From positions 2,418,009-2,482,008 of the forward strand of contig JAVTLE010000021.1 in assembly GCA_033439295.1 (NCBI GenBank): a DNA stretch of 64,000 nucleotides. Direction: 5' to 3'. How positions within the stretch are numbered: position 1 is the first letter of the stretch; each line of letters begins with the position of its first letter. This stretch comes from Deuterostichococcus epilithicus. Its lineage: Eukaryota > Chlorophyta > Trebouxiophyceae > Prasiolales > Stichococcaceae. Of this stretch, positions 32,080 to 43,672 are shown one piece after another. The notes beneath the pieces are model-generated. The model saw nothing but the letters and a program-made list of their open reading frames with translations, searched no databases and was not told the origin of the DNA. The translations under genes were made by a program, and so were the position numbers.

Positions 32080-35000
32080 ATGACGCTCCTGCCACTGCCC
32101 GCCTGGGCGGCCGAAGCCAGCAGGGCGCTCCAGCAGCGCATCGACAGCTCATCTGCGCAACTATCTGATGCACAGTCCCGGCTTCGCGACGAAGATGCGC
32201 AATCCAGCGCTATGGCGGAGCGCCTGCGGCAGCTGAAGCTGCAGCTGCGGTGCTGCGAAGCGCGCGCGAAGGCGCAGGCGGCCGAGCTCGCGACGGAGCA
32301 GCACCTGCAGCGCATCATGCAGCAGAACGACGTAAGAAGAATGGGTCGAAACTCTGCAGCTCCGTTACGATGCTGCCTCTCGTGGCATCTGTGCCGGGGG
32401 ATCATGATCGGTGCAGCAGATCATCAGGACGGCGGAGTCTGTGTCGCATGAATGCATTGCAATGGTGCCAGACGAAGTTGGTGGCGCCGCGCAGGCGCAG
32501 CTGCGGGAGGAGGCCAGGCAGGCACAACGGGAGGCGGCGGCGGTGGCAAACCAGGCCAATTCGTTACAGGCGAACGCCCAGTGCGAGGAGCGCCTGGGGC
32601 AGTTCGGCCTGCTGGCGGACTGGATGATGGAGGAGATACAGCAGTGGGTGCTGGTGTCGCACCAGAAGGAGGACGACAACCTTGCCTTGGAAGCCTACCG
32701 AAAGCAGGCGGATCATCCAGCTTGGCAGTGTCCCGGTGCCCGGGAGAACCGTGATTGCACGCGGTGTAGCATCTTTCAGGGCAGCATGACAGCCGCATGG
32801 CGGGCGTGTTTAAGACACACTGCGGTGGGCAGAGTCTCGGCAGCGCTCTACAGAATCATCTTCGCTGATGGTCCGTGTGGTCGGCTGCAGGACGTCACGA
32901 AGATCCGGGAGCTACGGCTCCAGCTGGAGCGACGCAACACACAGGCACCTTCCCTGCTGCCCGGATATCTGCCTTCGGAGTCTCGGTGGAGAGCTGCCTG
33001 ACCTGGACTCAGCGTCCGTATCGTCTTGCCATGAACAACACTGGACACGCTGCGAGAGGCTGCCGTCTTGTGAGTTCTCCGTTCGATTCGCAGCTGCTCG
33101 TGCGCATCGGCGCTTGAGGCTGTCACGTCAGCTGTTCTGCCACTGGCACAGGTCAGCGCTGCACACGCGCAACTGGTGGAGGACGACGGCGAGCAGCAAG
33201 CTGCGCAGATCGAGTTGGCATAGGCCACGGGCGGCGACCTGGCGCAGCTGCAGGCCAAGCGGCGTGGCCTGATGGCACAGTGGGAGGACACCTTCGAGGC
33301 TCTCAGAAGGTGCGCGGTCAGGCAGATGCAGTCGTGGAGACTGCGACGTCTTGACAGGGCATGACCGCACAGATGGCAGCAGGGTCAGCCGCGCACGCAT
33401 TGACACTGCATGCAGCTGCTCGCTGTCGTGCAAGGCGCGCCATTCGTCTGTGGACCGTTGCCATGGCAACTCCTGGCGATCTGGGCGCTGACGAGCCTGC
33501 AGTCGACTAGGTTTTGCTGGGAAGACGCTTGATGTGATGGCGCATGAAGCCTGACGCGCTGCTGATCATCATAAGTTGTATGCAGGCGCGGCGAGGTCGT
33601 GGATGCCGTCAATGTCACTGAGACCGTCGCGGCCGCTGACTTGGAGGACACGCTCGCCATGCTGCGCCAGGAGCAGCAGCTGTAGTCGGCTGCCGTGGAC
33701 GCCGGCAAACAGCTTGCTCGCGACTCCGCGCAGCTCGAGCGTGTGAGCGCTACCGCCCCTGCTTCAGACTCTGGCTGTCACTGCCTGGACATGTGCACTT
33801 TGGACAACGCTTGCCGCAGCCCATGCGCGCTTCCACGACCGATGCCCTGCATCCTCGCCTGGGACGGGCCAGCGTCCCTGTCCTCTAGATCTCATGTGCC
33901 AACCATGCGCAGGTGTTGGACGGGCTGCGGAGGGAGTGCGCCACCGCGGATGCTGTCCAGGAGCAAGCTGAGGAAGACGCGCAGGTGCAGGCCAGCAGCA
34001 TGGCGAGCAAGGCCCAGCAGGAACTGGCCGCCAACTCGTCTGCCAACCGGCTGTCCAGGTGAGCAACTGCTGTGCTGGTGTCGCAATGCTGCCGGCACCC
34101 TGCTGTGGCGCTGACACAGAACTCAAAGAGTGTCGCTTCTTTAGGGTGTGCTCTACTTTCGTGGCAATGCGGGGCTGCAGTCATACAAAAGCTTGCTTGC
34201 TGCTGTCGCACAACGTCCTGCAATGCAGGTCTGCCAACGAGCGCAAGCGCGCGCGCTTGGCTGAGGCTCGTGACAAACTGGCCGGCATCGCCGAGCAGTG
34301 CGCCGCAGGAGCGCAGCAGCTGGGAGGCCTACAACTCAGAGACGAGCGCCTGGAGGCCATGCTGCAGGCGCCTTTCCAGTCGCACCACTCCCAATAAACA
34401 TTGCTTCACATGTGCAGGGGTGGCTTTGAAGATGTCGTAGCGCTAAATGCAGCCATGCGAGTGCCCCGTGCAGACACGTGCATGGTTTTACAATGCCTGT
34501 TCGGGTGTGGCGACGGTGCAAGCCTCCAGCATGAACTGGAGCTCGCCAAGAGAAGGTGCCAAAATGCTCTCCCGGCATGGCAGGCACACCGTGTGACTGT
34601 GGCTCGGCTGTGCATGCAGGAAGAGATCCGGCATGCCGCGGACGCGGAGTCGGCAATTGCGCGGGCGAGGGAGGCGGAGGTGAAGCAGGGGCAGGCCCTG
34701 GCGCGGCTGCTGCGGGCGGAGGACGAGGCACGGCAGGGCATCCGCGGTGGCCTTGCGGCGCGGCGCAATGCGCACGGCAGGATCGCCGAGCTGCAAGAGC
34801 AGGCGCGCTTCCGTCATCTCGTTTATGGCATGATGACTGGGTGCCGAACGCGAGAAGGCGAGGTTCAGGGCAGCAAACCGCCTCCAGGAAACCGCCAAAA
34901 CGACCAGCAGTGGGGTCAGCACCACTGGCATCTGAAAAAGGAAACGATTGTGCGAGGACCACGAGGAGGGTCAACTATCATCACCCTGCCGGCGAACTGC

Positions 35001-38000
35001 AGAGCGGGGCTTGAGCTCCTGCCACCCCACCAGGCACCAGCGGCCAGTCTGCACCCAGCACTCCGTGGTAGTGCTTGGAAACTCAGCCCAGCATCACGAT
35101 GGCAGGGGGGCACCGACAACATACTCAAAAGCTGAGTTCGAGAGCGTGTTCTGCATGCAGACACAGCGGCAGCAGGATCTGGTGTGCACGGTGCAAACAC
35201 TGGAACCTCAACAGCCTGTCAAACCCTGAGAACACATGTTGATGCGCCGACTGCAGGCGGCCCGGCAGCAGGAGCTGGTGTACAACGCCCAGTACCAGCA
35301 GGCGGCGGCGGAGCAGCTCGTGGCGCGCGCCTCCGGGGAGCGCTCTGCCGACGAGACGGCGGCGCTGGCGGCAGTGCCGGCAGCGGCGCGGGCGGCGCTG
35401 GCGCCCGCTAGGGCGGAGTACGCTGACTTCCTTGGCGCGCTGCGCACCGCCGAGGCCGCTCTGGGTGCGCGCTGTTGCCTCGTTGGCTTGCGCAGAGGGC
35501 TCGCCTGCCAGTGAACCTGCCGCTGCCGCTGTCGTGTCCATCGGCTGATTTGTCGACCCTGGTCGTGGGCGTGATGGATGCTGGTTGGCGCGGCGAGCAG
35601 CTGCAGTACCCTGTCACTGCTTCTCACTGCCAGACTCTGACCTGCGACTGCGGGTCGCGCTGTGCAGAGCGGACGCGCGTCGCCAACAGCGAGGCGCTGC
35701 TCAAGCTGCTGTGCGAGATCGAGAGCATTGGCCGTAACTCTGGCCTCCTCAGAAACGTGGGCCCGCACCCCCTCAGCTGGCCCCTCATCCCTGCATGACA
35801 CCACAGACACGCCTGCGCATGGACAGCAGGCGCCAGCGCACAAACAGTGCTTCCCATCTCATCCCCTCAGTTGTACCTTGCTCACCTGCGGCTGGGCATG
35901 ACGTCCCCGCCCACCCCACCAGCAGAACCCACGCGGCTGCACCACCCGAGCCTAATGGAACGACGACTGCCGCAGTAACGGGAGAACAAGCTGGTGGCTG
36001 CCGACCTGCTGGCCCTGGAGCTGGGCAAGAAGCGCGCGGCGGAGGCTGCGCAGCGGGGCGCGATTGCGGCGCTGACCGCACGAAAGGCGACTCTGAAGGA
36101 CAGCATCGTGCAGCGGCGCGCGGACATCAAGGTGCGGAGAAATCCCCGGAAACCCCTGGAAACCCCTGGCGAAGCCTGGGGACGAGCTCGGAGAAGCATG
36201 CAGGGGGGATGCTGCCGGTGACGAAGGGCGTGGCTCCTGCTGCGCTTGGGCGTGGCGTCTGCTTCCGCCTGCGATTGCAGAGGTGCGACTGCTACAGGGT
36301 GTCTCCGTGGCACCCGGGCCGGCGCCTGGAAGAGCAGCGCTGGCGGCGGCCGCAGCAGGCGCCGGCGTGGCACTTCGTCTCATCATGGCAGCGCACGTCG
36401 ATGTCTAAACGCATTTCAGAGCGTCACACCAAAGACTGACAGTTCCTCCACGCATCTTGGCACAGGACTACATGGGGGGGCTGCAGGCGGAGCTCAGGCG
36501 TGTCCCGGACGTGCTGGCGCAGCGCGCCGCAGAGGCGCAGCAGCACTCTGTGCGCGCCAAGAGGCTAGCCGGCAAGCGGACGTCATCCTGGGCATGCTGC
36601 CCGCCCAGAGGACAGCCCCGAACAGGTGCACATGGTAGCTTTGGGTCCGCTGTGTAAACTGGGCGCGACTTCATTGCCATGGGCAGTCTGGATCTGCAAA
36701 GTGAGCAGGCCTGGCCTTATACGATGCAACTTCATCCCTGCTGCAAGAAGCTGCTTCTGCAGCATCCATGCGCCAGTGCGCTTGTGCTGCGCTCGCCCGC
36801 GCCCTGAGCGGTGGTGCTGCCACGAAACAATCCAAGCAAAGGTGTGAAGAGTAATTTTTGCACTGCAGGCGTGTGCGGAGCTGGAGCAGCAGGCGGCGGC
36901 GCTGCAGGCGAGCATCTCGGCTGCGGAGGCCGATGGGCCGATGTGGCGGTGGTGCAGCCGGCGCTGGCCGGGATGCTGGCGGTCAACACCGACGAGGACA
37001 ACGAGATCAGGCGCAGACACACGGCGATTGGCTGGCACAAGTTGTCAATGCCGTCTGCTCATCGTTTGGCGGGCCCATCGTCCAGCTGGTGGCAACGCTG
37101 GTGCACCCCGTTGGAGGGGTCTGGCTGAAGGTCATGCCTTGCGCTTCCATACTTGTCTGAATTGCAGCAGAAAGACTCGCGAGCAGGTCCTGCTTTGCGC
37201 ACCAGGCGCAAGACGTGCAGCGAGGAGGAATTAGAGGACCGCTGTGTCTCGGCAGCGCTGGCGGAGGCACACGCTGAACTGCAGGTGACATGCTTGGTAG
37301 GACACCTACCTTATGGCCTTTGCAATCGGTGCAGCCCTCGCCGAGTTGTCGCCTGGTCTGCTGTGCGCTGTGGCCCTGGCTCTCGTCCATGCTGTGTGCA
37401 TTTGTGGAACGACTGTGGGTGTTGTGCTGCAGGCGGTGCTGCAGGAGCGGGCACGGTCAGAGGCGGAGGCCGGCGAAGTCCAGGCGCGCTTGGACGAGCT
37501 GGCCGGAGTCGCAGGCAGAGAGGCGGCTTGCCGACACCCAGAAGACGCAGGTGAGCCCACTCGGTCGCGCAGCTTGAGACACATCGTTGAGGCTTTCCGC
37601 CGCTGACGGGTTCGGCACTTTGCAGGAGCGACTGCAGAGAGCTCTAGGCACCCACCACGAGCGCGCCGCCAGGGCGAGGCAGCAGGCTGAGAAGTTCAAG
37701 CGACGCGCCAGGTGTGCTACGGTGCCTATTGCCTGACCCCACTGGGACACCAAGGTCCTCGCCTCACCTAATCTAAAAGGAATAAAGACTGTCTCGAAGC
37801 TCTGTGACGGCTCGTCTGCCGTGCATTTGGTGGCGGCTCGTTGAGGTTTCTATGCCTGTCTGCAGGCCGCCATTGCAGCCAGCCGACGGCGACAGCCCGC
37901 AGCGGCTGCACGATGCTGGCTTCAGTTGCCTGGAACTGCAGGAAGCGACCCGGTGCATGGCGCAGTCTGTGGAGGCATTGGCAGCTCAGGGACGAGAAGA

Positions 38001-38074
38001 TGCATGAAATTGCAGCTGGAGCTCGGTGGACCTTCCGGCTAGATGCGAACTGCCGGGAGGCAGACAGTTGTTGA
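32080..38074 (+). pseudogene. CCDC39: Broken CCDC39/FAP59 axonemal ruler homologue
   Basis: CCDC39 (FAP59 in Chlamydomonas) pairs with CCDC40 as the ruler that sets the 96-nm repeat of motile cilia. At least 14 coiled-coil exons follow animal CCDC39 in order. Exons 32495-32707 and 32891-32944 give EDDNLALEAYRKQ then DVTKIRELRLQLER, aligning without gaps to the human [20 protein letters not shown] / TLQLERL region. Exon 33152-33309 gives AAQIELA and KRRGLMAQWEDTFEALRR. Exon 35256-35464 gives AARQQELVYNAQY. Exon 35990-36132 matches the EDNLLKLEVKRTREML segment. Other exons include 33913-34058, 34229-34367, 34620-34802, 37168-37284 and 37433-37550. In-frame TAG codons interrupt the exons at 33221 and 33683. 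An 8-bp duplication shifts the frame near 36929, and frame changes also occur within 36465-36625 and 37433-37550. Some expected exons were not found. Several donors read GC. Assembly error cannot be excluded for the frameshifts. The end (about 38007-38074) is approximate. Confidence 0.72.
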
Positions 38075-38229
38075 CAAGCAGACCGGCTCAGCTGAATAGT
38101 TGCCGATGTTGAACTGTAGACCTCTTGGCTCAATCTGAAATGAACATGGGCACAACTCTGGAGCCTGAGTAGGTATGTCCGAGTACGTTCTGAGCGTCAT
38201 ATCAAACAGAAGGTACAGATGCGCAAGCA

Positions 38230-39893
38230 TCATGTCAGCACCGTTCGGGACAGCAGCCCATAGGTGCCGCCGGCGAGCAGCAACATGCCGGACGCCGGCG
38301 TCACCCAAGCCGAGTACTTCCGCATGCTCAGCAGCCGTGACAATGCGCCCGTGAACGCCGCCGCCGTCAGCAATGGCACCACATACCCTGTAGTGTAAGT
38401 CAGCAGCAGCCCGCCGCCCAGGCCTGGGTTGTCCGTCGTCGCGACGTACGCCAGCAGCGTTGCCAAAACGGGCGTGCTGCAGGGCGAGGCTGCCAGCGCA
38501 AAAGTGAGGCCCGCCAGGTATGCCTGCGCCAGGACATGTTCGCTAGTTGGCTCGATGACGAAGTGTGCATGAAGCTCGCAGCAGAGTTTGCTAGATAAGC
38601 ACGCCGACTCGGTGCGAGTGTGCAGCAAACTGCCAGCAGGTGGGATTGGGGCCCTGCTGTACATACAAGCAGGTGCTGCGAGGGCCAACGCGCCCACGCT
38701 GCTTCAATGCAGCCTCCGGCATATAGGACGTGGCAATGGGAGTGGGAGTCCGACCTGGAGTAGTGGCGGCGCACTGAGCTGCCGCACGTCCACGTCCAGA
38801 GACGGCAGCCGCAGCGGCAGCAACTCCAGCAAGTTCATTCCCATGAGAATTGCCACGACGCTGACGGCTGCGCAGACGAAAGTGCGACGTGCTGCCAGTC
38901 TGTTGGGTGCAAGATCCGCAGAGGCAGGCTGTGAAGGCGGTCGACACATGCATCGACACAGGGGCAGACGCCACATGTGGCTGCACGCAAGGGAAGCAGA
39001 ATCGTGCACGAGCGACCCTGTACGGGAGCCAAACCTATAGGCAGGCCGCTGCCGATGGAGCCATAGGCCTTCCCTAGAAATGTCGAGACAAAGCCCAGCG
39101 CTGCCAGCGTGCTCGCCAGACCCAGTGCAAAGGATGTTGCCCTAGTCCAGACACGAGCGTTCAGCTCAACCATCTTAGCCTGAGATGCAGCAGCATCACA
39201 CAGTGACCATGCACGAGAATGCATCTGCTCAGGCAAAGATAACACCTCCAGAGCACGCGAAGGCAGGCGCCAGCGCACCTTGCAACTGCTGATGGCTGCC
39301 CTGCGCCCTCGTCCGGCCCGCTGTAGCCGCCGATGTAACCGATTGTCAGCGGCAGGACCGACAGCGTGCATGGCGACAGGCTGGTCAGCAGGCCCGCGCC
39401 AAACACCACCACAAACGTCAGCGGTGACACGCCTGCAGCATTGAACTCTTCGTGAATGTTCTGTGCCATTGTTGCTCAGACAAATGTCGGCAGTGGGTAC
39501 GCGACTGTCAGGTGGCTGGGGCCGCATGGCACTGTCAAAAGTAATCAGCCGCCAACCTGCCAGCTGGTTGACCACCGCCGCATCAGACTGCTGGCCCAGC
39601 CCGTACAGCGCGTCTGAGAGAAGGCTGGCGTCTGCCAGAGATGCGTGCGGCGCAAGGGTTGCCAGCGCGTCCAGCTGTGCCGCCTGGCACGACAATCTGC
39701 CGGTCAACCGCCCACTGCGGCGGCACCTGTAATGTCCCTTCAAGCCACCTGCTGGCAACCACGACAGCAATCTTTCGCCGACGTACTGGAGACCGCCATA
39801 GCCATGCCGCCAACAGCGCCACATGCGTACCTCTGTCAAAGCTTGATACCGGGCGCCCAGATCGCAATTCTGGTGTGCCCACCAGTCTCTCAT
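38230..39893 (-). CDS. CCDA: CcdA-like thylakoid thiol-disulfide transporter
   Basis: Polytopic membrane protein that passes reducing equivalents across the thylakoid membrane, needed for cytochrome c haem ligation (system II) and cytochrome b6f assembly. Minus-strand exons read 39279 upward: [31 protein letters not shown]; 39141-39035: [33 protein letters not shown]; 38867-38755: [20 protein letters not shown]; 38523-38230: [31 protein letters not shown], ending SRTVLT-TGA. The two SPC motifs carry the conserved redox cysteines, and about six hydrophobic helices are visible. The N-terminal exon (within 39893-39561) holds an Arg/Trp-rich stretch and [18 protein letters not shown], fitting a plastid transit peptide and linker. 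The exact start (39893 or the ATG at 39824) and the next acceptor are uncertain. Its head-to-head partner is a cysteine synthase. Confidence 0.85.
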
Positions 39894-40368
39894 GGACTGC
39901 TGGCAACGATTGCATGTTGTCAGCAGTCACAGCGACGCTAAATTGCATTTACTACAGTCGACACAACATGCAATGTGTTCGCATCAGCTAGGGTGTCAAT
40001 CCACAGAGGCCGTCTGCAGCAGCATGCCGGTCCCGCAGGTCCTGATGTGTGATTCACTAATGAAAATCGCCGAAAACCTACCAATTTGCACCAATTGCAA
40101 ACACGGCACGTGCGATGGGGTGCAGACCAGTCCGCGTTGTCGTTGCGTGCACTGCACTTTTGCGTGAACTCAGTCTTGCAACTCGCAAAACCAATCGTGC
40201 ACCAAACCGCTTCGCGCCAGACCTCGGCACCGCATGCGTAGGGGCCCCTGCGCAGGCACAGCTTCCAGTCGATCGGCCCCGTCAGCAGCGAGTGCTTTCG
40301 TCGCAGCAGCTGAACACGAGCAGTGCCATCCAGTTTGAATTGAAGCCTGGTCGCGGCAAGGGGCTGCA
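39894..40368. promoter_or_regulatory. Shared promoter region, CcdA / cysteine synthase
   Basis: About 475 bp between the predicted starts of two divergent genes of plastid thiol metabolism. If the starts are right, one short region drives both. No specific box was identified. The CcdA 5' UTR or an extra transit-peptide exon could also lie here. Confidence 0.4.
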
Positions 40369-43172
40369 ATGTGCCACACGCAAGCCCTAGGCCGGGTGGG
40401 CAGGGCCTGTGACCCTACAGCTTGCTCAGCCTGCAGCAGAACACGCCAGGCGAGCAGGGCTCCATGCTTTGCAGACGCGCAGTGTCGCAGGCTGCTCAGC
40501 CAACAGCCAGCGCAGCGAGCGATGGAGCATCAGAGCAGGTGTCGAGGCATTGCGCCGCGCCGCAGCAGAGGGCATTGCTGCACTGTGCGGGCTGACACAG
40601 AGCAGCACGGCAATGGAGACATTCACTTGCCATGTCCCCACGACGGCATCAAGAATTGCGCCACGGAGTTGGTCGGCTACACACCGATGGTAGGGGTGCT
40701 GTATGGGTTTCCGCCGCATGAGTGTCATGACGGCGACAGCTGCCTGACGGGCTGGCATTGCGACCGCAGGTCTATCTCAACAGGGTCAACGAGAGGTGTT
40801 TCGCCAAAATCGCTTGCAAACTGGAGAGCATGGAACCATGCAGCAGGTGTGCAGCCAGCTCAGGGACGTTGCCATCGTCAATGTCGGCCTTCCCTTATGG
40901 GCATTGCACTGTCTCTGATTGGACTGATTGGACATACAATCCCATTCAAAGTCCAGGGCTGTTGCTGCGCAGCGTGAAGGACCGCATCGCGCTTAACATG
41001 ATTACGCGCGCGGAGCAGGCGGGCCGCATCTCGCCAGACACCACCATCCTGGTGCGTCACTGCTGCATTCTTCTCGGCATGGTGCAGCGGCGTTGGAGCG
41101 CCGATGCTGAGATCTGCTTGGGGATCCCGGCAGCCAAGAGCCAAACAGTGGCCTTTGCACCGACAGAGAGCACACGTGCAGCATGTCATCATCACCGATT
41201 CCTGTGGACAGGGACACAATCTCACTCATCACACTGCAGGTGGAGCCGACCAGCGGCAACACGGGGGTGGGGCTGGCATACATCGCGGCGGCCAAGGGCT
41301 ACAAGCTCATCCTCACAATGCCGGATACGATGTCCACAGAGCGCCGCATATTACTCAAGGCCTTTGGCGCCAAGCTCATCCTAACAGAAGGCCGGCTGGT
41401 GGGTGGCAGTTGCGGCGCCCTTGCTGATGTTCCAACCCTGAACATTCACACTCTCGTACTGCTGCTTGCACGAGCTTTCAGGAACATCTTATCTCAGTGT
41501 AATGCCCAACATGACATCAACCACCTCAGCAATGCAAATGCCGTCATTCAACGCCTGGAGGGCGTCTCGGTGCGCAGGGCATGACCGGCTCCATCCAAAA
41601 GGCGGAGGAGATCGTGGGTCGCACGCCAGGCGCCTACATGCTGCAGCAGTTTGAGAGCGCCGCTAACCCGGAGATACACTATAAGACGACGGGCCCCGAG
41701 ATCTGGCGCGACACGGCGGGCACCGCTGACTTCCTCGTTGCAGGTGAGCAGATTCCCGGCCTCTTATCGTTTTGCTTCTGCAAATCCAGACCGCTGCACA
41801 ACAGGCTGACATTCTTGCCTGGTGGGGCGGGGGGCACTGCTGTCAATGCTGCCGTGGCGCCTGGCAAGCACGCGGTGCAGACGGATGCTTTGCGAGAAGG
41901 CCAGGCAAACGGCCCCTGATCCGTTTCCTGACTCGACATCACGCGTTTCCACTACAGGGGTGGGCACCGGCGGCACCATCATGGGCGTGGGCCGATACCT
42001 GAAGGAGCGGAATCCGGATGTGCAGCTCATCGCAGTGGAGCCCTCGGAGAGCGCTGTGCTGTCGGGCGGCCGCGCCGGCTATCACCAGATCCAGGGCATT
42101 GGCGCAGGTGTGCACCTAGCCATCATGGCGTCGCTTGGTATGCGTATGCAAGCTCTCGAAACACGTGTAGTGGTGCATGTGCGGGCCCCCGTGATGAGGA
42201 GCAGGGACGGGAGCCAGTCGTCCCTTACAGCTGGCGCAGTAGCAGCTGTTCTTCGATGCATCGTGCACCCCGCGTTGCTGGGGTGATGTTTGTCACTCAT
42301 CCCGCTTCCCTGGACGCGCAGGCTTTGTGCCAGGCATACTGGACACCTCGTTTCTGGACGAGATCCTGAAGGTGTGATCCCGGAAGTCGACATGACCATC
42401 TGAGCAAACTGCCGAAGTCCATGTGTGATTCGGTGTGCGAGCTTGCCGCCCGGATACCCCTCCCTGTCGCCTCTGCCAGCAGCGCTCAAAATTTGGGAAG
42501 GAGGCACGCCGTGCGCACCTGCAACCATCCCTTGTGAGTTCCGTGCGCTTGAGCTCAGGTCCGACCTGCAGCATCTGTCGACGCCAGCCCAGGGTTACAT
42601 GTGTTAGACCACGACCACACAGAACGCCAACCTACGAGCAGGTGTCCAGCAAGGAGTCGGTAGACATGGCGAGGCGGCTGGCCAAAGAGGAGGGGCTGCT
42701 TGTGGGCATCTCCTCCGGCGCCGCCGTCGTCGCTGCTATCCGCATCGCGCAGCGCCCCGAGAACCGCGGCAAGCTCGTCGTCACGGTGTGCACTCGGCGC
42801 CGCTCATCGTTATCTACGTCTACTGATTGCCGCAGAGACTTGCTTTCCTAGCTTGATGCTGCAGCTGAGCTTGGCCTTATCGCTGCCTCCCGCCGCTACC
42901 CTGTGAGACATCGTCGTCTCCTGCTGCAACTGCACACCCTACAGCTTTCACAGTGCTCTTGTTTCGCAGCATTGGCATCGTGGCCATGACGGACTTTTGA
43001 ATGGCCACCAATGCTGTCGCAGGTGCTGCCCAGCTTCGGAGAGCGCTATCTGTCCACAGTGCTGTTCAACAACCTGTGGAGCAAGGATGCAGATGACGAG
43101 TTGCGCATGCCCTCATCGTGGCGCGACCGCTCCGGCGTCGAAAAGTCCGAGTCCAAAGAGTTCAAGCTGTGA
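40369..43172 (+). CDS. Cysteine synthase, O-acetylserine (thiol) lyase
   Basis: PLP enzyme making cysteine from O-acetylserine and sulfide. Nine exons: 40369-40689, 40770-40846, 40973-41051, 41240-41398, 41578-41743, 41958-42107, 42322-42371, 42642-42785 and 43023-43172. Landmarks in order: [34 protein letters not shown], where Lys is the Schiff-base residue; [17 protein letters not shown], the substrate loop; [15 protein letters not shown], the phosphate-binding loop; [46 protein letters not shown] with the PLP-ring Ser; [11 protein letters not shown]; and [14 protein letters not shown]. The C-terminus extends to [12 protein letters not shown]. The first exon is open from an ATG at 40369 through a basic, Ser/Cys/Arg-rich leader of about 85 residues that could be a transit peptide, so a plastid isoform is likely but not proven. 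The start is the least certain part. Confidence 0.9.
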
Positions 43173-43672
43173 GCAGGGAGCCAAGATGTGGTGGTGGGCG
43201 GCTTTCAGCGGCTTCTTCAGGTTAGCAGCTGCTAGTCAGCGGGTTGAATCGCAAACCTCAATCATTGCAAACATTATGACAACACGCTGTACCTATAATG
43301 CAACAAGAGCCGTCCGTGAAGTGTGTCGAGCTGGCCTGTGCGAAAGTAGAGCTGCTGTGCGTGGGAATGATGAAATGGCAGCCCAATCCACGATGCTGGA
43401 GGCTGCTCTTGTTGCATGAGAGGTACCCTGAGCAGGATGCTGGCGTGCTTTAGGGTGCTTGCGGCAGACGGGTTTGCCCGCAGAATGGCGGGTTACATTA
43501 GAGCATCGTCGGACATTCAGTATGCAACAGTGCGCGCGGCGTATTGAGGCTCGAAGCCTACGACACTCAGCACGGAGTGCAGCTATCAGGTTTCACCGCA
43601 GCTATGAGTCTAACAGTCTGCAGCCGCTAGTAGCGGCCCACAACTTCAAGAGGTTCTCCTGCCTGCAAAAAC
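43173..43672. other. Convergent 3' intergenic region
   Basis: 500 bp between the stop codons of cysteine synthase (+) and the methyltransferase-like locus (-). No coding signal was found; it probably holds both 3' UTRs. Confidence 0.5.

Noticed and set aside
33221-33685. TAG reassigned to glutamine, as in some ulvophyte algae
   Set aside because: The intact amylase (3182-3184), SVR1-like (54262-54260) and ThrRS (52035-52037) genes end in TAG at the expected C-termini, and no other intact gene needs TAG as sense.
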